From: WVZH01 sp034430895
GTDB lineage: Bacteria > Chloroflexota > Anaerolineae > Anaerolineales > E44-bin32
Reading direction: 5' to 3'
Length of the DNA stretch: 64,000 nucleotides
Assembly (NCBI GenBank): GCA_034430895.1
Contig: DAOUDW010000108.1
Span: 1-64,000 of the forward strand
Part shown: positions 53,578 through 61,962 of the stretch, in pieces
Layout of the letters: each line of letters begins with the position of its first letter
Position numbering within the stretch: position 1 is the stretch's first letter
Program-made: the position numbers and the translations under genes
Notes under the pieces: generated by a model
The model's input: only the letters and a program-made list of their open reading frames with translations
What the model was told of the DNA's origin: nothing
Database searches by the model: none

Positions 53578-54641
53578 AACGCAAGGGTTCCTTTTTATCG
53601 TTAAATAGACTCGAAGGCCTACCAATCGCACTGGTTTTGGTCACGCTCTACATCGTCTTTATGATCACCGCACCACGAGTATTCACCGGCTATCGCATTT
53701 ATATGTCCTTTTTTCAGACCGTGCCGCCGATGCTGGTTTTGGCTTTGGGACTGACCTTCGTCATTACCGCCGGTGAAATCGACTTGAGTTTCTCGTCCGT
53801 GATCGCCTTCTCGGGCTTTGTCTTTGCATGGTTTTTCAGAACCTTCGATGGGTTTTGGGTCGTGTGGGTCGGCATTCTTCTCGCACTCGCCGCCGGTGCG
53901 CTGGTCGGATATGTCAACGGGGTTCTCGTTGCCAAGATCGGCGTTCCATCGATTATGGCTACGCTCGCGGCGCAGTTTTTCTGGTCGGGCCTGACCGTAT
54001 TGCTGGCAGGTGGACTCTCCTGGAATATCAAGGACATCCGGGACAACGCCGCTCACGATATTTTCACCGGACGGATCTTCGGTGTGCTGCCCGCCCAGGC
54101 CATTTGGTCGTTGGGTTTGGTGATATTCCTGTGGTTCATTCTTAACCGGCATCGTTTTGGTGAGGCCATTATGTTCCTGGGCGACAATCCAAACGTCGCG
54201 CGTGTAGTGGGGATCGACGTTGAAAAAACCAGAGTGCAGCTCTTTACCTTAAATGGCTTGATCGCGGGTTTTGCAGCCTTACTTCTCACCATCGAAATGA
54301 ACACCTTCTGGACCACCCAAGGTCAGGGCTATTTGATGCTCGCTTTGGCGGCGGTGTTTATCGGTGGGACCTCCATCGCGGGTGGTGAAGGCTCCATCGT
54401 CGGCACATTTTTCGGCGCCTACATCATCGGTTCACTCGAAGCTGGTGTGGTCGCGACAGGTATAGGTGGTTATTGGACTGCGCTAGTGAGTGGTCTCGTA
54501 ATGGGTGCTTCCGTTGTGCTTAATATATTGATCGGTGAAGGACGTTTCACCAAACTATCCGGACGGCTCCTGCAGTGGAGTCGAGTTGGTCATGACGCTG
54601 ACGGCAGCCGGCTGCCGTCAGATGAAAACGTAGGACGGTGA
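53574..54641 (+). CDS. Ribose-type ABC permease (stand-alone)
   Basis: 355 residues, about ten hydrophobic helices, with the BPD_transp_2 motifs: VLALGLTFVITAGEIDLSFS, GVPSIMATLAAQFFWSGLTV, FLGDNPNVARVVGIDVEKTR and AAVFIGGTSIAGGEGSIVGT. The family sequence here reads AGEIDLS rather than the common AGGIDLS. It is coupled to the ATPase gene. The last codons (54598-54621) are a perfect 24-bp palindrome. It has no GAF or HTH tail, in contrast to the permease at 50507. Confidence 0.93.
   Translation: MKRKGSFLSLNRLEGLPIALVLVTLYIVFMITAPRVFTGYRIYMSFFQTVPPMLVLALGLTFVITAGEIDLSFSSVIAFSGFVFAWFFRTFDGFWVVWVGILLALAAGALVGYVNGVLVAKIGVPSIMATLAAQFFWSGLTVLLAGGLSWNIKDIRDNAAHDIFTGRIFGVLPAQAIWSLGLVIFLWFILNRHRFGEAIMFLGDNPNVARVVGIDVEKTRVQLFTLNGLIAGFAALLLTIEMNTFWTTQGQGYLMLALAAVFIGGTSIAGGEGSIVGTFFGAYIIGSLEAGVVATGIGGYWTALVSGLVMGASVVLNILIGEGRFTKLSGRLLQWSRVGHDADGSRLPSDENVGR
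54598..54621 (+). promoter_or_regulatory. Perfect 24-bp palindrome at the permease 3' end
   Basis: CTGACGGCAGCC is followed at once by its reverse complement GGCTGCCGTCAG. In RNA this makes a very stable GC-rich hairpin ending 18 bases before the permease stop codon. No T-run follows, so it fits an mRNA stability or processing element that raises binding-protein levels over permease. It could instead be a DNA-binding site. Confidence 0.55.
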
Positions 54642-54773
54642 ATGCACATACAGATAGGCCTTCTGAAGTGCTTCCACTTACTACGAAAGGAGGGATTGTA
54701 TCGCAGTGATCAAGCGAATATTCTCGGTCAGGAACAGTACATGAAAATACTTGAATTTGATGAAGCAAAGTGA
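54642..54773 (+). CDS. Small ORF of 43 residues between permease and binding-protein genes
   Basis: The ATG immediately follows the permease TGA (TGA-ATG), with AGGA six bases upstream. The frame stays open for 43 codons and stops 13 bases before the binding-protein ATG, directly before that gene's AAGGAGAG site. The product starts MHIQIGLLKCFHLLRKEGLY, continues with RSDQANILGQEQYMKI and ends in an acidic tail; no signal peptide or helix long enough for the membrane is evident. I recognise no family. Exact operon spacing on both sides argues for translation, while the AT-rich composition argues for caution. Confidence 0.4.
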   Translation: MHIQIGLLKCFHLLRKEGLYRSDQANILGQEQYMKILEFDEAK

Positions 54774-54786
54774 AAAGGAGAGAGAA

Positions 54787-55779
54787 ATGAGAAGCAAGTT
54801 ACTTACTGTTTTAACCGCTCTGACAATCCTCATTATGGTCGTTGCTTGTGCGAAAGATGGGGGTTCGTCGAGTGGGGATGGGGAATTGGTTGTCTACATG
54901 CAAATGGGTGGAAACCAGGGTGATCCATCGACGTTGGCCCGCACGAACGGCGCCAAGGCAGCTGCGGAAGCGCTGGGGATTACATTGATCGAGCAGTATT
55001 CGGGCTGGGATCCTCAGACCATGATCGAACAATTCAAGGAAGCTGTCGCCGCAAAGCCGGATGGCATCGTTATCATGGGCCATCCTGGGGAGGATGCATT
55101 TGAGGCGCTTGTTGATGAGGCGATCAGTGATGGCATCATCATAACCAGCGGCAATAATCCACTGCCCAACCTCGAGGCGAAATATCAAACCCAGGGCTTC
55201 GGGTATGCCGGTGCGGATCTCTATGATGGTGGTTATCTGACAGGGATCCAGATGGTGGCGGCTGGCTTGCAAGCAGGCGATAAAGCCCTGGTATATGACA
55301 TCTGGCACCAGGAAGGGCGAAGCATCAGCTCGCAGGGCGTGTATGATGCGCTTGAAGATGCCGGCCTCGAAGTGGAGAAGCTCGATGTCTCCGACGAGGT
55401 AGACTCGGAGGCCTCCCTGGCCATCCCGATTTTGACGGCTCATCTGGAAGCCAATCCCGACCTCAAAGCCATTGGAACGCAACACGGTAACATCACTGCA
55501 AACCTGCCTGCTGTTCTCGAAGCAGCAGGTAAAGACCCCGGTGACGTGATTGTTGGCGGTATTGATCTTTCCCCGGCAACGATCGACGGCATTGAGAAGG
55601 GGTACATCTCGGTAAGCTTCGATCAGGTTTTGTACCTGCAGGGATATTTTCCCATTCTGCAAGTCTATATGACGTCCAATTACCTGATCCCCGGTTTGCA
55701 CATCAACACCGGTGTCGGCGCAGTCACTCCCGATAACATTGATGAAATTTCGCCGCTCATCGAGGAAGGCATCCGCTAG
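54787..55779 (+). CDS. Ribose-type sugar-binding lipoprotein 1
   Basis: 330 residues from the ATG at 54787, which follows AAGGAGAG. The signal peptide ends MVVAC, so Cys is lipidated. The periplasmic-binding-protein type I fold is clear: NGAKAAAEALGITLIEQYSG, PQTMIEQFKEAVAAKPDGIV, FGYAGADLYDGGYLTG, GGIDLSPATIDGIEKGYIS and QGYFPILQVYM. It delivers ligand to the permease encoded upstream. The ligand (pentose, hexose or inositol) cannot be read off. A strong terminator follows. Confidence 0.9.
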   Translation: MRSKLLTVLTALTILIMVVACAKDGGSSSGDGELVVYMQMGGNQGDPSTLARTNGAKAAAEALGITLIEQYSGWDPQTMIEQFKEAVAAKPDGIVIMGHPGEDAFEALVDEAISDGIIITSGNNPLPNLEAKYQTQGFGYAGADLYDGGYLTGIQMVAAGLQAGDKALVYDIWHQEGRSISSQGVYDALEDAGLEVEKLDVSDEVDSEASLAIPILTAHLEANPDLKAIGTQHGNITANLPAVLEAAGKDPGDVIVGGIDLSPATIDGIEKGYISVSFDQVLYLQGYFPILQVYMTSNYLIPGLHINTGVGAVTPDNIDEISPLIEEGIR

Positions 55780-55791
55780 GAGGTTTTCCGT

Positions 55792-55826
55792 AGCGCCTCT
55801 GCCATATTGGCAGAGGCGCTTTTTTT
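55792..55826 (+). terminator. Strong rho-independent terminator after binding protein 1
   Basis: AGCGCCTCTGCCA pairs perfectly over 13 bp with TGGCAGAGGCGCT around the loop TAT, followed by a run of T residues. It separates binding protein 2 from the operon. Confidence 0.92.
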
Positions 55827-55840
55827 CCTTGCTTCGCTCT

Positions 55841-55849
55841 TGCTATAAT
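55841..55849 (+). promoter_or_regulatory. Extended -10 promoter of binding protein 2
   Basis: TGCTATAAT is a consensus extended -10 element 79 bases before the ATG at 55928. No strong -35 is present, as is common with extended -10 promoters. It lies just after the terminator and would drive the second binding protein separately. Confidence 0.55.
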
Positions 55850-55927
55850 GATGGAGTCTTCGGTGCAAGGGCAAGGTGAACTATCCTTACTCACGCAAAA
55901 CTTGGCGAAGGATGTGGAGCAATTCCA

Positions 55928-56953
55928 ATGCGACGCGTGCTCGTTTGTTTGATCATCGTTCTGATCACTACAACACAATGCCAGGTGACGGGACCTTCAT
56001 CCAGCAGCGGGTCTGAGGGGATTCGGGTTGCGATCGTGCCGCCGGGTTTCACCAGTCCATTCCATGTCGCAATCAAAAACGGTGCTGTTGAGAAAGCCGA
56101 GAGTTTGGGTTGGACAGTCGATTTGGTGGCCGCAGAGCGCGAGGGAGATTTCGCTGGTCAGGTTACCGTAATCGAACAAGAAATCCAGAAGGGTGTGCTG
56201 GCGATATCGGTTAATCCCATTGACGCCAAAGCGATCGTCACCGCAATTCGCAAGGCAAACGAGGCCGGCATCCCCATCCTGATGCACAACTTGATCACAC
56301 CGGTTGGTAATGGCAGGGTTGTGGAGTATATCGGCTACGATCAATGGAGTGGCGCGGCCGAGTTGGCCAAATACACCTGCGTATTGTTGGGAGACCAGGG
56401 GAAGGTGTTCATTCTTACCGGAATTCCTGGTTTTCATGCCAATCGACGTACTCAGGGGTATCGTTGGGGATTGGAACAATGGTGTCCCGGCGTGCAGGTT
56501 GTAGGAGAACAGACCGCTGAGTGGGAGCGCGAAAAAGCCGTGAATGTGGCTACAGCCGCATTACAGCAGAATCCAGATATCGATGTCTTCTATGGAAATT
56601 CGGATGAAATGGGGATCGGTGCCTGTATTGCGGCACAGAAATTGGGTCGTACCGTCAATGAGGATATTTGGTGCGTCAGTATCGATGGCAATGACGTCAC
56701 CCTCGAGTTGATCGAGAAGGGCGAAACCACAGCGACCTTAGGCGTTTATCCGCACAGAATGGGGGCCATTGTGATTGAACAGATGGAGAAGGTCCTGAAC
56801 AATGAGGATGTACCATACATCCTCGAAACTCCGTCTACTGTAGTGGATATGAACAACATCGCCGATTACCAGTCCGGGGCTACGTGGACAACGCCCATCA
56901 CCGGGAATCCGGAATTCGACAACGGACTTCCCTCCGGGCAATTCTATGAATAA
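55928..56953 (+). CDS. Sugar-binding lipoprotein 2 (periplasmic-binding-protein type I)
   Basis: 341 residues with GGAG before the ATG. The signal peptide ends ITTTQC. The fold is that of ribose/rhizopine binding proteins: PGFTSPFHVAIKNGAVEKAE, VISVNPIDAKAIVTAI-like region, YIGYDQWSGAAELAKYTCVL, TGIPGFHANRRTQGYRWGLE and CVSIDGNDVTLELIEKGETT. It is only distantly like binding protein 1 and is transcribed from its own promoter behind a terminator. It may widen the ligand range of the transporter or act as a sensor partner for the permease-GAF-HTH protein; both are inference. Confidence 0.88.
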   Translation: MRRVLVCLIIVLITTTQCQVTGPSSSSGSEGIRVAIVPPGFTSPFHVAIKNGAVEKAESLGWTVDLVAAEREGDFAGQVTVIEQEIQKGVLAISVNPIDAKAIVTAIRKANEAGIPILMHNLITPVGNGRVVEYIGYDQWSGAAELAKYTCVLLGDQGKVFILTGIPGFHANRRTQGYRWGLEQWCPGVQVVGEQTAEWEREKAVNVATAALQQNPDIDVFYGNSDEMGIGACIAAQKLGRTVNEDIWCVSIDGNDVTLELIEKGETTATLGVYPHRMGAIVIEQMEKVLNNEDVPYILETPSTVVDMNNIADYQSGATWTTPITGNPEFDNGLPSGQFYE

Positions 56954-56979
56954 ACCATCCGGTTACGCCTCGACATCGT

Positions 56980-57804
56980 TTAGCCACCGCTCGGCCTGTC
57001 GAAGTCTTCTAGCTCGATCGGATCTCCGTAAGGTTCATACTCTTCAAAAATGAAATCGTCAAATTGAACTTCAAGTGCATGACCCCAAAGTGTTAATCCC
57101 ACTGGAGATTGATCTTTTGGCTGACCCCAAACAATAAAAACGTTCTTGCCGTTGACCGATACACTGATATCCGCACGGCCCTGGCTCGATTCTGTCACAT
57201 AGACTTCAATATGGTTGGTCTGGACCCCTGCCTTTACAGCTCCTGACCACCTTCCGTCTAGCAGGTCAAAAGCGCCAGTCTCGAAATCCAATTTCCAAAC
57301 AGCCACCGTTTGTAAGGGAGTGATTTCGAGAGTGATCGCGTATTCATCCGTCAAGCGTAGCAGCAAGCCATAGCCGCGCTCGCTGGGTCCATCCTCGTAA
57401 GTTGCGATAACGCTCATGTAGTAATAAGTCACCAAACCACAGTCTTGACAGACGGCAAAGTGTTGGATGTAAGCTCCAGATGAAGGCCAGGGGCCCATGT
57501 ACAAGGCGTCGTTCTTGTAAATACACTCTTCACACATGAGCCAATTAATCAACTCACTTGAAAAGTCATCGTGAAGTTTGATTGGATGAGGTTCCAGCGT
57601 AGCTGTTGGTGACAGTGTAATCGTTGGTGTTTCGGTAGGAGGCGCTTCGGTTGCAGTCGAAGTCGCTGGATATAATGTCTGCTTCATGAATTCCGTTGCT
57701 TGGATGGCAGTGGCCACCGAATCTGCAGATGGGCCACTCTTTTCACAAGCAGCGACAGAACTCAGGATGAGTAAGATGAGTAAAAACAATAGACTGCGTT
57801 TCAT
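56980..57804 (-). CDS. Lipoprotein with Thr/Pro linker and concanavalin-like domain
   Basis: 274 residues. The signal peptide ends SSVAAC. A linker rich in Thr, Pro and Ala (ATEAPPTETPTITLSPTATL) leads to a beta-rich domain with two Cys pairs (LMCEECIYKN; AVCQDCGLVTYYYM) and a strand pattern typical of laminin-G/concanavalin-like modules (GLTLWGHALEVQFDDFIFEE). Many Chloroflexota lipoproteins have this plan. It is surface-exposed with probable glycan or protein contact; function unknown. Confidence 0.75.
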   Translation of the reverse strand: MKRSLLFLLILLILSSVAACEKSGPSADSVATAIQATEFMKQTLYPATSTATEAPPTETPTITLSPTATLEPHPIKLHDDFSSELINWLMCEECIYKNDALYMGPWPSSGAYIQHFAVCQDCGLVTYYYMSVIATYEDGPSERGYGLLLRLTDEYAITLEITPLQTVAVWKLDFETGAFDLLDGRWSGAVKAGVQTNHIEVYVTESSQGRADISVSVNGKNVFIVWGQPKDQSPVGLTLWGHALEVQFDDFIFEEYEPYGDPIELEDFDRPSGG

Positions 57805-57825
57805 GATTAATCGCTTTCTACATAA

Positions 57826-57853
57826 ATGATGTGAAGATCAAAGATCACATCAT
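57826..57853. promoter_or_regulatory. Inverted repeat in a divergent spacer
   Basis: ATGATGTG and CACATCAT are separated by 12 bases that themselves contain GATC pairs. It lies 22 bases before the lipoprotein start and could be an operator or an RNA hairpin. An extended -10-like TGCTACACT at 58048-58056 may serve the next gene. Confidence 0.4.
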
Positions 57854-58108
57854 GCAGTGAGTTCACACATTATAGACTTCATTAAATTATGATTGCAAGC
57901 CTTATTTGGAATCTCACTCGCAGGTTCGGATGCATAGGGTTTGATATCGATGCATGGTTTTCGAGGAATGAAGCCCGGTTTCTACAGCACCATGAACCAA
58001 AAACAGCTTCCCCAAGAAACCAACGGTTCGAACGACGTAATGTGCTACACTATTAAACGTTGCCAATTCTGGTGGAGAACCCCGCTGGGGAGCCCTGGGA
58101 GGCATGTG

Positions 58109-59107
58109 ATGGCCGATACTCGAACGACCTACATGGGACTTGAACTGAACAATCCGGTTGTACCTTCCGCCTCACCGCTTTCACGAAAATTGGACGATAT
58201 CAAAAAGCTTGAAGATGCTGGAGCGCCCGCCGTCGTACTCTATTCCCTTTTCGAGGAGCAGATCGCGCTGGAAAGCGGTGAATTCTCACATTTGTTGAGC
58301 AGTGGCGTCTTAAGTTTGGCGGACGCCACTGTCTATTTTCCACATCAACATGACTACCCGCGAGATCCGGAAGCGTATGTCGAGCATGTCCGACAAGCCA
58401 AAGAGGCCGTCGACATCCCCATAATTGCCAGCATGAACGGCACCAGCAAGGGTGGATGGCTGGAATACGCCAGTATGATCGAGGAGGCCGGCGCAGATGG
58501 CCTCGAACTTAACGTATATTTTTTGCCCGCGGCAGACACGTTACTGGGCATGGATGTTGAAAATATGTATTTGGACATCCTGCGATCCGTTAGAAAAATT
58601 GTGGAAATCCCGATTGCTATTAAATTAAGCCCCTTCTTTAGCGCGCTCCCGAACATTGCCACCCAGTTCGACGAGGCGGGCGCAGATGCTTTGGTCGTTT
58701 TTAATCGCTTTTATCAAGCGGACATCGATGTGCGAACGCAGGAAATACTGCCTCGCATCAGCCTCAGCCGACCTGAAGACATCTTGCTGCCTTTGCGCTG
58801 GATTGCGATTCTCTATGGCCAGATATCTTGCTCCCTGGCACTGACCAGCGGCGTTCACTCCGCGGAAGCGGTATTGAGAGCTGTTATGGTAGGGGCGGAT
58901 ATCGCCAATGTGGCTTCGGCGTTGCTGATGAACAGTATCGAGAAGCTGACGCAGATCATCCGAGAAACCGAGGATCTCATGGATGAATTGGAGATTTCCT
59001 CGATCCAAAACCTGAAAGGGAGCCTGAGCCTGCAGAATTACGTCGAACCGACGGCGTTCGAACGTGCAAGTTACATTAAACTACTGCAGAGTTACGGTCG
59101 CATCTAA
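58109..59107 (+). CDS. Dihydroorotate-dehydrogenase-like flavoprotein
   Basis: 332 residues from the ATG at 58109, which has GGGAGG upstream; an in-frame ATG at 57941 lacks family sequence. The FMN-binding barrel is visible: MGLELNNPVVPSASPLSRKL, IIASMNGTSKGGWLEYASMI, GADGLELNVYF, IAIKLSPFFSALPNIATQFD, ADALVVFNRF and LALTSGVHSAEAVLRAVMVG. It belongs to the DHOD-like branch that stands apart from pyrimidine genes, and no pyr genes are near. I would not assign it to pyrimidine synthesis without further evidence. Confidence 0.85.
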   Translation: MADTRTTYMGLELNNPVVPSASPLSRKLDDIKKLEDAGAPAVVLYSLFEEQIALESGEFSHLLSSGVLSLADATVYFPHQHDYPRDPEAYVEHVRQAKEAVDIPIIASMNGTSKGGWLEYASMIEEAGADGLELNVYFLPAADTLLGMDVENMYLDILRSVRKIVEIPIAIKLSPFFSALPNIATQFDEAGADALVVFNRFYQADIDVRTQEILPRISLSRPEDILLPLRWIAILYGQISCSLALTSGVHSAEAVLRAVMVGADIANVASALLMNSIEKLTQIIRETEDLMDELEISSIQNLKGSLSLQNYVEPTAFERASYIKLLQSYGRI

Positions 59108-59150
59108 GCGTCTACTTTTCGCCTTACCGCGAAACTCTGTCTTTCACAAA

Positions 59151-61190
59151 TTATTCCACATCTTCTGCCATCGCTCGCGCCCGCATCCACGGCGGCATGT
59201 CCTCTTTGTCGACCAGAACCTGCCGTAGTTCGAAAATTTGATCGCGTAAAGCAGCAGCCTTCTCAAATTCCAAAGCTGCTGCAGCGCTTTTCATTTGTTT
59301 CTCGAATTCCTTGATCAGTTTTGCAAGTTCATCTTTCGGCATTTGCGCAGGGGTTAGACTGTGGTATTCCTCGCGCTCCTCGGCGATGGCGCGGGAGACA
59401 ACCTGATCCGTGAGATCGCGGATTTCCTTCACGATGCTGACCGGTTCGATATCGTGTTCCTTGTTGTGGGCGATCTGAATCTCCCGTCTTCGCTCTGTTT
59501 CGTCAATTGCACGACCCATAGAGGCGGTGATCTTGTTCGCGTACATGATCACTTTGCCATCGATGTGTCGTGCGGCGCGACCGATGGTCTGGATCAAAGC
59601 CGTGTCGGAGCGCAGGAACCCCTCTTTGTCGGCATCGAGGATGGCCACCAGGGAGACTTCGGGTAAATCGAGCCCCTCTCGCAGCAAGTTGATCCCAACG
59701 ACCACGTCATACACACCCATGCGGAGATCGCGCAGGATGCCAACCCGTTCGATGGTGTCGATCTCGGAATGAAGATAATGGACTTTGATGCCCAACTCCA
59801 GCAGGTAGTCGGAGAGATCTTCGGCCATGCGTTTGGTAAGCGTCGTCGTGAGTACGCGTTGGCCGACGGCAACGCGGTTCTGGATTTCCTGGACCAAATC
59901 GTCGACCTGGCCTTCGACGGGCCTCACTTCGACTTCGGGATCGACGAGGCCGGTCGGGCGGATGATCTGCTCGATGATCTTCGAGGCAACCTCGAGTTCG
60001 TAGGGGCCGGGGGTTGCGGATGTGTAGATGACCTGGCCTGTACGTTCCGTGAATTCGTCAAAGGAAAGTGGGCGGTTATCCAGCGCGGAGGGGAGGCGGA
60101 ATCCGTAGTCAACAAGGGTTTGCTTACGCGAACGGTCGCCGGCGTGCATCCCACGTACTTGTGGGATGGTCATGTGACTCTCATCGACGACGAGCATGAA
60201 ATCCGGGGGAAAATAGTCGATCAACGTCCAGGGTGGAGACCCTACCGGACGCTGATCCAGGTGGCGGGAATAATTCTCGATACCTGTGCAGTATCCCACC
60301 TCACGCAGCATTTCCAAATCGTAGCGCGTGCGTTGTTCCAGGCGCTGCGCCTCGAGATGCCGCTCCTCTTTCTTCAAGAATTCGAGATGATGTTCGAGTT
60401 CCGCTCCGATATCTGCGATAGCGGCTTTCAATTTCTCATCCTCGGTGATGAAGTGTTTTGCGGGATAAATACTCACGGATTCGGCTTCACTGAGAATCTC
60501 CCCCGTCAGCGGATCGAATTTGACGATGCGTTCCACTTCGTCACCGAAAAAACTAATGCGTACCCCGATTTGTTCGTAGGCGGGCAGCACTTCCAATGTG
60601 TCGCCTCGCACGCGAAAAGCGCCGGGTTTCAGTTCAAGGTCATTGCGTTGGTAGTGGCTTTCCACGAGCTGACGCAAAACGGCGTTGCGGCGGTATTGTT
60701 GACCTTTTTCTATATCGATGACCACACGACCGTACGCTTCCGGGTTGCCGATGCCGTAGATGCTCGAGACTGAAGCAACGATCACCACGTCATTGCGGGA
60801 AAGAACGGAAGTTGTCGCCGACAAACGCAATCGATCGATCTCTTCGTTGATCTGCGTTTCTTTTTCGATGTACAGGTCGTGTTTGGGGACATAAGCTTCC
60901 GGTTGGTAGTAATCGTAGTAGGAAACGAAGTATTCGACTGCACTTTCGGGAAAAAAAGATCGAAACTCAGCATACAGCTGCGCAGCCAAGGTCTTGTTAT
61001 GGGCCAGAATGAGTGTAGGGCGCTGGACTTTTTCGATCACAGAAGCGATGGTGAAAGTCTTTCCCGTGCCGGTCGCGCCAAGCAGGACTTGATGTTCAAG
61101 CCCCTTGTTGAGTCCCTGCACCAGAGCCTGAATCGCTTGTGGTTGATCTCCCATCGGTTCGTAGGGGGAATGCAGCCGGAACTGTGGCAT
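59151..61190 (-). CDS. uvrB: UvrABC excision repair helicase subunit B
   Basis: 679 residues, normal UvrB length. Walker A is LLGATGTGKTFTIASV; the beta-hairpin region YFVSYYDYYQPEAYVP is perfectly conserved. DESHMTIPQVRGMHAGDRSR, GINLLREGLDLPEVSLVAIL, the QTIGRAARHIDGKVIMYA motif VI and the C-terminal UvrC-binding coiled coil (AALEFEKAAALRDQIFELR) are all present. It receives damaged DNA from UvrA, verifies the lesion and recruits UvrC. No clear SOS box is seen upstream. Confidence 0.98.
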   Translation of the reverse strand: MPQFRLHSPYEPMGDQPQAIQALVQGLNKGLEHQVLLGATGTGKTFTIASVIEKVQRPTLILAHNKTLAAQLYAEFRSFFPESAVEYFVSYYDYYQPEAYVPKHDLYIEKETQINEEIDRLRLSATTSVLSRNDVVIVASVSSIYGIGNPEAYGRVVIDIEKGQQYRRNAVLRQLVESHYQRNDLELKPGAFRVRGDTLEVLPAYEQIGVRISFFGDEVERIVKFDPLTGEILSEAESVSIYPAKHFITEDEKLKAAIADIGAELEHHLEFLKKEERHLEAQRLEQRTRYDLEMLREVGYCTGIENYSRHLDQRPVGSPPWTLIDYFPPDFMLVVDESHMTIPQVRGMHAGDRSRKQTLVDYGFRLPSALDNRPLSFDEFTERTGQVIYTSATPGPYELEVASKIIEQIIRPTGLVDPEVEVRPVEGQVDDLVQEIQNRVAVGQRVLTTTLTKRMAEDLSDYLLELGIKVHYLHSEIDTIERVGILRDLRMGVYDVVVGINLLREGLDLPEVSLVAILDADKEGFLRSDTALIQTIGRAARHIDGKVIMYANKITASMGRAIDETERRREIQIAHNKEHDIEPVSIVKEIRDLTDQVVSRAIAEEREEYHSLTPAQMPKDELAKLIKEFEKQMKSAAAALEFEKAAALRDQIFELRQVLVDKEDMPPWMRARAMAEDVE

Positions 61191-61387
61191 GGCTCCTCCA
61201 CGTTCGTTCCCCCAATACGAACATATGATCTATGATTATACCATGTGGTTTTGGTGGGTAGGACCGAAGCCGGAAGGAAAGAGCTGAATATCGTTCTCGT
61301 ACTTTACCGAAAAAATGATCCTCTCTGAATCGAAAGCTATGTTGCCCCTGCGGAACGACAGCTATTTATAAGCGACGTGGTCGGATA

Positions 61388-61807
61388 TCACTCCCCGATA
61401 ATCTTGATTAGCGCGCGTTTTCGTCTGCCGCCGTCGAATTCCCCGTAGAAAATCTGTTCCCAGGGGCCGAAATCCAATCTGCCCTCCGTTATCGCCACGA
61501 CGACTTCTCGGCCCATGATCTGTCGCTTCATATGCGCATCGGCGTTGTCTTCCCCCGTTCGATTGTGACGGTATTGGCTTGTCGGTGCATGCGGCGCGAG
61601 GGTTTCCAGCCAATCGTCGTAATCTTGATGCAGACCTCGTTCATCATCGTTGATGAATACGGAGGCCGTGATGTGCATGGCATTGACCAGCACCAAGCCT
61701 TCTTGAACGCCGCTTTTTTCCAGCGCTTCTCTCACCTGGGGGGTGATATTGATGAGAGCTCTTCTTCCCGGAACTTCGAACCATAGCTCTTGCCGGTAGG
61801 TTTTCAT
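61388..61807 (-). CDS. yjbQ: YjbQ family protein (UPF0047)
   Basis: 139 residues matching the whole family: PQVREALEKSGVQEGLVLVN, MHITASVFINDDERGLHQDY, HNRTGEDNADAHMKRQIMGR and LDFGPWEQIFYGEFDGGRRK. The conserved His residues coordinate metal in solved relatives. The E. coli member can substitute weakly for thiamine-phosphate synthase, but the true role is unsettled. Cytoplasmic. It lies upstream of uvrB in the same direction with about 200 bases between. Confidence 0.93.
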   Translation of the reverse strand: MKTYRQELWFEVPGRRALINITPQVREALEKSGVQEGLVLVNAMHITASVFINDDERGLHQDYDDWLETLAPHAPTSQYRHNRTGEDNADAHMKRQIMGREVVVAITEGRLDFGPWEQIFYGEFDGGRRKRALIKIIGE

Positions 61808-61962
61808 GGACTACGCTCCTTGAAAGTGGGCTTTGGACAGATGAGTCATTCCAGTGGGATGCGGATTCCTTATCTTCCAACTGTCCTTGAAATGCATCCG
61901 TAAGGCGGCCATCCGAAAATCAACCCCATTGGAATGTGCCTGATATTTTCATCGGAATCGGA

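Noticed and set aside
54811..55701. A 296-codon open frame opposite binding protein 1
   Set aside because: Shadow of a well-supported binding-protein gene.
50207..57000. Integrated element bounded by tRNA-Arg
   Set aside because: No integrase and no repeated tRNA 3' end were found downstream; the locus looks chromosomal.
59769..60773. A 334-codon open frame opposite uvrB
   Set aside because: It is exactly antisense to conserved UvrB motifs, and its translation has no family signature; it results from codon bias of uvrB.
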